Shown: positions 7,012-14,700 of the stretch, piece by piece
Numbering within the stretch: the first letter of the stretch is position 1
Layout: each line of letters starts with the position of its first letter
Assembly (NCBI GenBank): GCA_965371445.1
Contig: CBDUYN010000041.1
Span: 1-57,893 of the forward strand
Source of the DNA: DASWIG01 sp965371445
GTDB lineage: Bacteria > Acidobacteriota > Thermoanaerobaculia > Multivoradales > J023
Length of the DNA stretch: 57,893 bases
Direction of reading: 5' to 3'
Position numbers and translations under genes: made by a program
The notes under the pieces: model-generated
Told to the model about the DNA's origin: nothing
Database searches by the model: none
The model's input: only the letters and a program-made list of their open reading frames with translations

Positions 7012-9636
7012 CTATTCGGCCCGCAGAGCCCCCGCCGGATCGAGGCGCGCCGCCCGCCAGGCCGGTAGGGCGGCGGCCGCCACCCCGGCCAGGAGCAGCA
7101 CGACGGTGGCGCCGACGAAGCTCGCCGGATCGTCCGGCGAGACTTCGAAAAGAAAGCCGCGCAGCAGACGCGCCAGGCCCAAAGCGGCGACCAGCCCCAC
7201 CGCCGTCCCGGCCGCGACCGGTCCAAGGCCCCGGCCGACGACCTCGCGCCAGAGCTGCCCCGGCGCCGCGCCCAGGGCCATGCGGAGGCCGATCTCACCG
7301 CGGCGCCGCGTCACCTGGTAGGCCACGACACCGTAAATCCCCACCGCTCCCAGGACGAGCCCGAGACCGCCCATGAGAAGCAGGAAGAACCGCAGGCGCA
7401 AGGGCTCGGCCATGGCCTCGGAGACGACTCGTGAGAGCGGGGTCACCCGGGCGACCGCCACCCGTGGGTCGAGCTCGCGCATCGCCGCCCGGACGCTGCC
7501 GGCGAGCGTCAGCGGATCGATGTCGCTGCGCAGCAAAAGGGTGTTGCGAATACCGTTCCACGGACGCTGCTCCTGGGGCCGGTAAAGCACCATGGTGTTG
7601 GAACCTTTCAGCGAACGCATCCGCACCTCCTCGACCACGCCGACGACGGTGAGCCAGTCGCGGTAGCCCTCGTTGCCGGTCTTGATGCGCTGGCCGATCG
7701 GATCGGTGCCGCCCCAGACGCGGCGCGCGAAGGACTCGCTGATCACGGTCACCGGCAGGCTCTCGGCCCGGTCGCGCTCGTCGAAGAGGCGGCCGCGGCG
7801 CAGCTCGATGCCGGCCGCCTCGAAGTAGTCCGGAGTCGCGCTCCGCCAGAAGCTGTTGGACGCCCGGTCGCCGAGCTCCGGACGGCTCTCGATCTGCACC
7901 GGCCCCTGCACGCCGTTGTCGCGTAGGGGCAAGCGATTGGTCAGGCCCGCCGCCCGGACGCCGGGCAGGGCCGAGGCCTCGACGACGGCGGCGGCAAAGA
8001 AGGCCTTGCGGGCGTCGTCGTCCATCTCCTGCTCGCCGACGACGAGGTCGACCGCCAGGACGCCGCCGGGATCGAGCCCCGGATCGACACCGCGCAGGTT
8101 GCCGACGCTGCGGATCAAGAGCGCGGCGCCGGTGACCAGAACGACGGCCAGGGCGGCTTCCGCGAAGACCAGGACGTCCTGGGCGCCGCGGCGTCCGGCG
8201 CCCCGGCGGCCGGCGTACCGGGTCCGCAACGCGTCCGCCGCGGGGCCAGGGGCCAGGCTCAGCAAGGGGAAGACGGCCACTCCGACCGCCGCCAGGACCG
8301 CCAGAACCAGGGCCGCGGCAAGGCTCGCCGCGTCGAGGGCCAACGTTTCGCCGAAGCCGTAGCGCAGGGGCAGCCGGGCCACGAGGACGCCGAAAAGCGC
8401 CGCCGCAAAACCCACGCCGATGCCGGCTCCGGCCAGCGCCAGGACCATCGATTCGGTCAGCACCTGGCGCGTCAGGCGGCCGCGTCCGGCGCCGAGGGCG
8501 GCACGCACCGCCATCTCCTCCTGGCGGTCGGCCGTTCGCGTCACCACCAGGGCGGCGACGTTGGCGCACGCCATCAGCCACAGGAGCGTCACGGCGCCCA
8601 GCAGGAGCAGGAGCGCCGGTCGCAGACGGCCGAAGAGGAACTCGCGCAGCGGCCGCACGTAGGCGCCCTTCGACTTGTCCCAGGCGTCGGGGTAGTCGAA
8701 GCGCTCGCCGAGGGCGGCGGCGACGCTCGCGACGTCGTCCTCGAGCTGCTCGGCGCTGACCCCCTCCTTCACCTTACCGAGAAGGGCCAGGTAACCGTTC
8801 GAGGCGTAGTGTCCGGACGCCGGATCGATCTGCAGCGGACGCCAGGCCCGGACCTGGGGGAAGGGAAAGAAGAAGCCCTTCGGCATCACACCGACGACGG
8901 TCACCGGCTCGCCGCCCAAGCTCAGGCGCTGGCCGAGGACCTCAGGATCGCCGCCCATCTCCTGGCTCCAGAAGCCGTAGCCCAAGACGACGACCTTCTC
9001 TGCTCCGGGCCGGCCGTCGGCCGGCTCCAGGCCTCGCCCCAGAAAGGGCTCGGCGCCGATCGCGTCGAAGAGGTTGCCGGTGACGAGACCCTCCTCGAGG
9101 AGGGTGGTCCCCTCGTCGAGGCGCAGGGACGACGAGGTCCAGGTGAAGGCGGCGATCTCGTCATAGGCGCGGGCGTGCTCGCGCACGTGGTCGTACTCGA
9201 CCTCGAACCAGTCGCCGTCGCTCCAGAAGACGAGTAGGCGCTCTTCGGCGGCGTAGGGCAGAGGCCGCAGCAACAGGCCGTGGACGGCGCTCCACAACGC
9301 CACCGTGCCGCCGATGCCGAGCCCCAGCACCATCGCCGCCAGGAGCGCCGAGGACGGACGGCGAAGCATCTGGCGGACGGCGAAGCGAGCGTCGCCGCGC
9401 ACCTCCTGGAGCAGGACGACGCCCCAGGCGTCCCGGGCCCGTTGCTTGTGGCGTGTCAGGCTGCCGAAGCTCGCTTCGGCCGCGTGGCGCGCCTCGTCGG
9501 GGTCGAGGCCGCGCTCGACGTTCTTGGCCGTCGCCATCTCGAGATGGAAGGCGATCTCGTCGTCCAGCTCGCGCTCCATCGTCGCCGGCCGAAAAAAGGC
9601 CCGCAGTCTGAAGATGAGGTCCGAGATTCCGCGCAT
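7012..9636 (-). CDS. ADOP-type permease with N-terminal prefix domain
   Basis: Orphan permease of 874 aa. Residues 1-75 form the ADOP prefix domain (FRPATMERELDDEIAFHLEM, then SFGSLTRHKQRARDAWG). After that come the usual TM helix, MacB_PCD domain, FtsX block (LLLLGAVTLLWLMACANVAA, VRAALGAGRGRL), second periplasmic domain and C-terminal FtsX block (GEIGLRMALGAAPGQLWREV, ending ARLDPAGALRAE). It lies 12 nt downstream of the PadR gene and is surely co-transcribed with it from the ECF-type promoter at 10025-10053. The PadR-ADOP pair is a hallmark arrangement of Acidobacteriota. Transported substrate unknown; macrolide or peptide efflux is often assumed for MacB relatives but is not shown here. 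Confidence 0.9.
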   Translation of the reverse strand: MRGISDLIFRLRAFFRPATMERELDDEIAFHLEMATAKNVERGLDPDEARHAAEASFGSLTRHKQRARDAWGVVLLQEVRGDARFAVRQMLRRPSSALLAAMVLGLGIGGTVALWSAVHGLLLRPLPYAAEERLLVFWSDGDWFEVEYDHVREHARAYDEIAAFTWTSSSLRLDEGTTLLEEGLVTGNLFDAIGAEPFLGRGLEPADGRPGAEKVVVLGYGFWSQEMGGDPEVLGQRLSLGGEPVTVVGVMPKGFFFPFPQVRAWRPLQIDPASGHYASNGYLALLGKVKEGVSAEQLEDDVASVAAALGERFDYPDAWDKSKGAYVRPLREFLFGRLRPALLLLLGAVTLLWLMACANVAALVVTRTADRQEEMAVRAALGAGRGRLTRQVLTESMVLALAGAGIGVGFAAALFGVLVARLPLRYGFGETLALDAASLAAALVLAVLAAVGVAVFPLLSLAPGPAADALRTRYAGRRGAGRRGAQDVLVFAEAALAVVLVTGAALLIRSVGNLRGVDPGLDPGGVLAVDLVVGEQEMDDDARKAFFAAAVVEASALPGVRAAGLTNRLPLRDNGVQGPVQIESRPELGDRASNSFWRSATPDYFEAAGIELRRGRLFDERDRAESLPVTVISESFARRVWGGTDPIGQRIKTGNEGYRDWLTVVGVVEEVRMRSLKGSNTMVLYRPQEQRPWNGIRNTLLLRSDIDPLTLAGSVRAAMRELDPRVAVARVTPLSRVVSEAMAEPLRLRFFLLLMGGLGLVLGAVGIYGVVAYQVTRRRGEIGLRMALGAAPGQLWREVVGRGLGPVAAGTAVGLVAALGLARLLRGFLFEVSPDDPASFVGATVVLLLAGVAAAALPAWRAARLDPAGALRAE

Positions 9637-9648
9637 GGTGTTGTCTCC

Positions 9649-9987
9649 TCAGGCCGCCGACAGGGTGAGGACGCGCCCGACCGCGTCCGCCAGCCTCGTC
9701 CAGCGTAGCTGCTCGATGCCCAGTTGCTCTTCTCCCGCCCGGGTCAGCTTGTAGTAGCGCGCCCGGCGGCCGTTTTCCGTCGTCCGCCACTCCGAGCCGA
9801 TCCACCCCTCCCGGGTGAGCCGGTGGAGCGACGCGTAGAGCGATCCCTGGTTGACCTGGAGGGCGTCCTCGGACACCTGTTGGATGCGCTCCGTGATCCC
9901 CCAGCCGTGCATCGGGGCGAGGGAGAGGACCTTCAGGATCAGCATGTCCAGGGTCCCTTTGATCATGTCGGCCTTCTGCTTCGCCAA
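9649..9987 (-). CDS. PadR-family transcriptional regulator
   Basis: Winged-helix regulator of 112 aa. Typical PadR features are the opening KGTLDMLILKVLSLAPMHGW, the recognition-helix segment VNQGSLYASLHRLTREGWI, the wing SEWRTTENGRRARYYKLT, and a short C-terminal helix (GEEQLG...) for dimerisation. The start is placed at TTG 9987 (LAKQKADM) because GGAGAAGAGAG lies just upstream and the family normally begins a few residues before KGTLD. A GTG at 10020 would only work on a leaderless message. It probably represses its own operon with the ADOP permease. Confidence 0.88.
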   Translation of the reverse strand: MAKQKADMIKGTLDMLILKVLSLAPMHGWGITERIQQVSEDALQVNQGSLYASLHRLTREGWIGSEWRTTENGRRARYYKLTRAGEEQLGIEQLRWTRLADAVGRVLTLSAA

Positions 9988-10024
9988 CGTCTCTCTTCTC
10001 CCGGTAATCAAGAGGTGCACTACC

Positions 10025-10053
10025 TTAGACGCACGAGAGGGGACAAAGGTTGC
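10025..10053 (-). promoter_or_regulatory. ECF-sigma-type promoter of the padR-ADOP operon
   Basis: Minus strand: GCAACC (10053-10048), 16-nt spacer, CGTCTAA (10031-10025). The element and its surroundings (10002-10055) are nearly identical to the CapA promoter region at 2961-3014, which argues that one alternative sigma factor serves both. Confidence 0.65.
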
Positions 10054-10164
10054 AGCTCAGGGTTCTATCGGACGGGCCAGAGGCTTGCAGATCGCCAGGA
10101 AGAAGGCGCTTACCAGGTGGACAAAAGTGGGCGGCGCGACGGGTTCTCCGATAAGGTAGCCTGC

Positions 10165-10314
10165 TCAACGACGCGCTCTTCGTCGCCACCCGCGACCTCG
10201 AGGAGGGCGGCGTGGTGCTCCTGGCCACCGACGGCCGCATGGCCGAAAAGGACACCGAAGACGAGATCCCGATCGACGACCGGCAGCTCGACCTGGCCTC
10301 GTACATCCGCCGGT
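10165..10314 (+). pseudogene. Coding-like fragment, family not recognised
   Basis: One frame reads NDALFVATRDLEEGGVVLLA followed by TDGRMAEKDTEDEIPIDDR and a hydrophobic patch QLDLASYIRR, then runs antisense into vapC. Composition is protein-like, with acidic and basic residues and high GC at third positions. No start codon with a ribosome binding site was found and the 3' end is lost in the convergent vapC gene. Probably the remainder of a gene cut by rearrangement. Confidence 0.25.
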
Positions 10315-10709
10315 CAGATCCAGTTCTCGACCCTGAGCCCGTCGACGCGGGAGAGCTCTCGGACGTTGTTGGTTACGAGCACTCCCCCCAGCCAGCGGAC
10401 GTGGCCTGCGATCAACAGGTCGTAAGCCCCGATCAGCGCACCCTGAGCGGCGAGATCGGCACGGATGACACCGGCCTGCGTTGCCGCACCGGTCGTGAGC
10501 TCCAACACCTCGACATTGTCGAGAAAAGCACCGATGACTCTCTTGATCTCGTCGCAGCGGGCGCTTCGGCGAGCGCCGTACTCCAGTTCGAACACCGTCA
10601 CGACCGAGACCTTGAGCTCGTTCGGCGCAAAACGCTTCACTCTGGCAATGAGCGCGGGATGCGTGCGCTTCATCAGGTAGCTGCAGGTGTCCGTGTCGAG
10701 GACGTACAT
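10314..10709 (-). CDS. vapC: VapC-like PIN-domain toxin
   Basis: PIN-domain ribonuclease of 131 aa, the toxin of a type II pair that usually cleaves tRNA or rRNA. The acidic site residues are visible: D5 and D7 in VLDTDTCSYL, E in VTVFELEYG, D in GAYDLLIAGH, and the following LVTNNVREL in the place of the usual TxNxxxF. The start overlaps the last base of the vapB gene, giving translational coupling and antitoxin-first order. It looks intact. Confidence 0.88.
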   Translation of the reverse strand: MYVLDTDTCSYLMKRTHPALIARVKRFAPNELKVSVVTVFELEYGARRSARCDEIKRVIGAFLDNVEVLELTTGAATQAGVIRADLAAQGALIGAYDLLIAGHVRWLGGVLVTNNVRELSRVDGLRVENWI

Positions 10710-10942
10710 CAGAAGAGGCGACGTTCCGGCGGGCTCGGATCCTCGCCCACGTCGAAGTCCTCGGGCAGGACCAGCGTCTCGTCGGTGAAGAAGCGGTCCC
10801 AGCCGCCGGTGTAGCTCGGTCGGACGATCAGCGCGTGCCCCTGCTTCTCAAGGGTGACCGTGTCGGTGTCGAAGCTGAGCTCCACCGGAATGCGGACGGC
10901 CTGGTTGCGACCATTGCGAAAGATCTTGGCGGTGATTGACAT
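10709..10942 (-). CDS. vapB: VapB-like AbrB-fold antitoxin
   Basis: Protein of 77 aa. The N-terminal AbrB/SpoVT swapped-hairpin motif (AKIFRNGRNQAVRIPVEL) binds DNA. The acidic, proline-rich C-terminal tail (LPEDFDVGEDPSPPERRLF) should wrap the PIN toxin. ATG 10942 is chosen over upstream in-frame starts because AAGGAGGG lies at ideal spacing. It is followed without a gap by vapC. An inverted repeat just upstream is the likely autoregulatory operator. Confidence 0.88.
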   Translation of the reverse strand: MSITAKIFRNGRNQAVRIPVELSFDTDTVTLEKQGHALIVRPSYTGGWDRFFTDETLVLPEDFDVGEDPSPPERRLF

Positions 10943-10960
10943 CGTGAGCCCTCCTTGTCG

Positions 10961-10981
10961 GCCTATGCCACCAGCATAGGC
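10961..10981. promoter_or_regulatory. Likely VapB operator (palindrome)
   Basis: Perfect 8-bp inverted repeat GCCTATGC-CACCA-GCATAGGC, 18 nt upstream of the vapB start codon. VapB and VapBC complexes are known to bind such dyads to repress their own operon. Confidence 0.6.
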
Positions 10982-11144
10982 CGATGATCCACGTTTGTCA
11001 ACTTCCGGAGATTCCAGGAGGGCCACCTCCCCCAACTGCCGGCAAAACCTACGGCACCCTGCGCTAAGATGACGCCCCATGCCCCCCATGACGTCTTTCT
11101 CTCTCACCTACAGCCGCGACAAAGACATCGCCGTCGACCTTCCT

Positions 11145-11516
11145 CTAGGAGGCCTTCGCCGTCGAAGGGGAACCAGGCGCTCTGGCGCAGCGATGGTAGG
11201 CGACGACGAGCGAGCTCTCCACCGCCGTCCGGCGCGGTGCCAAAACGAGCGGGAAGTGTCCCGAGTAGCGTCGTCCGCAGCCGAGACGCAGCTCCAGGCG
11301 CGAGCACCGCAGCTCGATGCCGTAGGGGAGCTGCTAGCCTTCGAGCGCGGCCGGCCGGGCCTTGCCGAGAGCTTTGCGCAGATCGTCGAGGAGCCTCTGG
11401 CGCAGTTTGCCGGCGTGGCGTCCGGAGCGGTTCTGGTTGTACGAGCCGAGGTCCAGGGTCCACCAGTGGTGGTGGTTACCGTGGCGGTGTTCATAGACTG
11501 CGGCGGTGAATTCCAT
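11145..11516 (-). pseudogene. Small unknown gene (MEF...YEHRHGNHHH family) with in-frame stop
   Basis: From ATG 11516 the frame reads MEFTAAVYEHRHGNHHHWWT, continues for 60 codons to a TAG at 11334-11336, and then goes on in the same frame with clearly protein-like sequence (LPYGIELRCSRLELRLGC, then RRYSGHFPLVLAPRRTA) to a second stop at 11145. One nonsense mutation in a ~122-codon gene explains this. The first ~28 codons recur at 25029-25113 on the same strand. I do not recognise the family. The two copies lie on either side of the RADAR-like operon. Confidence 0.5.
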
Positions 11517-11517
11517 G
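11435..11517. repeat. Left copy of an ~85-bp direct repeat bounding the RADAR-like block
   Basis: It matches 25029-25114 with eight mismatches and one three-base gap (about 90% identity), in the same orientation. It corresponds to the 5' end of the MEF gene family. The 13.5 kb between the copies is the defence-like operon. Confidence 0.6.
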
Positions 11518-11593
11518 GCCATCTGGGGGACAAACTTCGCAAGCTGCCGTTGAGCCGCCGGAGCCCACCAGGGCTCGTCCCCATTAAATGAGG

Positions 11594-11755
11594 ATGATGG
11601 GATCACCGGCAGACGCTCGCCCCTTGAGCGGCCGCTGGCTCGCTTTCCTGACCAAGGTCGAGCGCTTTCTCGACAGGCGCGATCTGACGGACGCCGACGG
11701 AGACGTCGAAGTCGTGTATAATCGGTTGATTCCGTCGGTTCGCCCAAAGAGATGA
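11594..11755 (+). CDS. 53-aa ORF, translationally coupled to the giant protein
   Basis: ATG 11594 (or 11588/11597) to TGA 11755. The stop overlaps the start of the 2407-aa gene as ATGA, the classic arrangement for coupled translation. The product opens MMGSPADARPLSGRWLAFLT and continues KVERFLDRRDLTDADGDVEV with a mixed-charge helix. It has no recognised domain. A TATAAT (11717-11722) lies inside it and could instead be the promoter of the large gene, in which case this ORF may be incidental. No earlier gene in this orientation is near, so it would be the first gene of the operon. Confidence 0.4.
   Translation: MMGSPADARPLSGRWLAFLTKVERFLDRRDLTDADGDVEVVYNRLIPSVRPKR
11717..11722 (+). promoter_or_regulatory. 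Possible -10 box of the RADAR-like operon
   Basis: Perfect TATAAT 29 nt upstream of the ATG at 11752. No convincing -35 hexamer was found at 16-18 nt, so this is tentative. It lies within the 53-aa ORF. Confidence 0.35.
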
Positions 11756-14700
11756 GCGTATCTTCACGGAGGAAGATGCTTCACAGGTACCCCACTGACG
11801 TCCCCTATCTCAGGTTCGAAGAGCTGAAAGAGCTTTCCGACAGACCGCCGGAGGACGTGGAAGCGGCCGTGGACCGGCTCCGGCGCCTGCTGCCACTGCT
11901 CGGCGACGAGCTCGTTCCTGTCTGGACCAGCCCTCCCCTTCCCTTCCAGCCGGTTGCCCTCGCCTCCTTCCTCGACAAGACGGACGTGCCCCTGGTGGCT
12001 GCGGCTTGCGAGTCGGGCCTCGTGGCCGTCACGTCGGCGGAGAAGGGCGACGGCTGGACTTCCCTCCAGATCCCCGCTGTCCAACCCCGGGGCGGACGCA
12101 TCCACGGCCTCTGGGCCAGCCGGGCCGTGCGTCCTTTCGGCCCCTGGACTGAGCTTCACGTCCTCGTCGTGCCTCGTGAGCACAAGCCGGAAGATCACCA
12201 GCTGTATCGGGCGCTCGTCCGCTCTCGGGAAGGCGCGGTCGAGCTGTTGCCGGCCTCGGAGACCATCTACTGGGAGCACGAGGGTCTCCCGGAGCACTTC
12301 GGATGGCTTGCTCAGGGGAGAGTCTTTTGCAACGGTGGGGCCGACCCGTTCGAGGTCATGACATCCCTCTACTGGCCGTTGGAGCTGCGGGCACTGACCT
12401 CGCGACCGGGTAATCTCGTGGCCTACGGCCAAGGCCATGTCGCCTGGGTAGAGCAAGGAGACCGGCTTCGGTCTCGTTGGATTCCCAACGAGGTGATCTC
12501 CAAGGACCTCCCCGACGAGGTCCACGCAGCCGTCTGTTTCTCTTTCCGGAAGGAGGATCTCAAGGACAAAGATGAGCGCATCCGCGTGGTGCTCGCGAGC
12601 GGCCGGAAGCAGCTCGAGGCCCTGGACCTCGTCCAGGGGAAGGGCGAGTGGGCCCGGGCGTGGCGGCAGCTCCTCCGAGGCCGTGCCCTGGCCATCGACT
12701 GCGCCACGGGGAACGGCAAATGGCGGAACCTCTACGTTGCCGACAACCTCCGCGAGGTGGTCCGCTACGCGCAGGTCGGCCCGGATTGGTTGAAAGAGCT
12801 TTGGGAGAGCGAGGTCCGCCGTCTTGCGCTGACGGAGTCCATCGGGAGTCCCAAAGAATGGATCCGGTGGTGTACCCAGCGTTTTGACGAGACGCCGGAG
12901 ATTGACACTGCCGAGGGACGCTCCCTTCACCGGCTCCTCCACTACCTGGCGCTCGACCGCCTGCTGGCGTCGCCCGAGGATGTCGAGCGCTCCGAGCTTC
13001 GCGACGCTCTGGGAGAGCTCTACTCCCGGGAACGGCACGCGGCTGTCCTGCTCCCGGCCATTCGCAGACTGGAGGCAGGCCTTTCGGAATGGGAACTGGA
13101 TCCGGGAGGTACCGGCCTCCCGGAGCTGGTCTGGGCCTGCTATGACCAAAAACCCTTTCGAATTCAGGAAGTCCTCGACGTCCACTTCCGGGAAGTCCCC
13201 GAGGAAAACCACTCCAACCTTCGGGTCGCTGGCGGCGACAAGTACGCTCAGCTCTTGGAAGATTCCCGCAACGTGGCCGCGTTTTTCGATCCCGTCGACA
13301 AACCCCTGCGGCGGGCCGGCGTCCATCTCTCCCGCGCCTTGGAACCCTTCGTCACGGCGGCGTTCTCCGCCAGTGGCGAGGCCTTCGCCGGCTGTCGACA
13401 CCTCGTGGCTTTGAACCTCTCGGGGAAGAGTCTCGTCGTCGCCTTCGGGAGCTCGTGGATCGATTTCTACGAGTTGGAAGAGGTCGAGCATCCTGGAGGG
13501 AACCCGGCAAGAGAAGTCTTCCTCCGACGGGTGCCGACAAGTCCCGAAGGCCGCTCGCGTTTTCGCGCTCCCGAGTTCGTCCACACCATCGTGGGGCCAG
13601 AGGAGCGGGAATATGTCGTCTTTGGCACTCGGCACGGAGTCCTCGCGGCCCTGAATCCGGAGACGGCCGTCCGAAATCTGGGCGACGCCCTCTCCCTGAA
13701 CGTGGAGCTACAAAACAACGAGGACGGGGAACCTGAGGGACAGCTTGTCGCGGCCGTTCCGTTTCCTCGACGAGACGCGCTTCTCGTGGCGGAGAACCGT
13801 TACCAGAAACCGGCCAGACTGTTGGAAGTGGTTGTCGGCCCGGAGGGCAAGCCGGCCGTGTGTAGGAGTTGGGAGACGCCGCTGCAGCAGATCAGCACTC
13901 TCGACGTCTTCACTCGCGACGGGAAGTGGCAGGTCGTGGCGGGCGAATACGGCGACGTGGTGCTCCTAGAGCTCGACGAAGCCGGCCGCGAGGTCGTTCA
14001 CGAGCGGGGTCGCCGACACCTCGGCTCGACCGTCCTGGACTTGAGCTTGATCTGCGACGAGCAAACCGCCTGCCCCCTGCTGGCATGCATCACGCGCAAC
14101 GGTCATCTCTTCGCGACCCACCTCGACTCGTCCCTGGCGCCGTGGCAGAGGATTCGATGGATCCACCATGTGACCCACGGCAACGTCCGGAGGGTGGAGG
14201 GCCTCCGGGGGTCGGGACGAGTCGGCGTCGTGGGGGCTCAGGGGCATGTGGCGCTTTACGAAAAGGACGGGACCCGTAGCTTCCTCTCCTACCCCAACGA
14301 TCCGACGGAGGCCTCGACCTTCGTGCCGGCACAACTTGCTGGAGACCCCGAATACCTGGTCCTCGCCCACGAGTCCGGCATGCTGACCGTACTGCGCTCG
14401 ACGGGCGATTCCAAGAAATGTCTGGAGCGGGCCCGCGAAGCTCTCTTGAAGCCGGAGACCACGTCTTCCGGAAGCAACAACGAGTCGTGGCAGCTGGGAA
14501 GGACCCTGCAACGATTCGACAACAAGGAGGATCCGGCGGCGATCTATTCCAGCCTGAGCTTCCAAGCCGCCCAGAAAGCGCTGGTCTGCCTCGTGAGCCG
14601 CTCGGGCGAGCTGGCTCCGAAGCGCCAGGAAGCCCTGGCCAGAGCGCTCGGCGTCGAAGATCTCACGTTTCTCCTGAAGGAACTGAGAAACGGGGACGTG

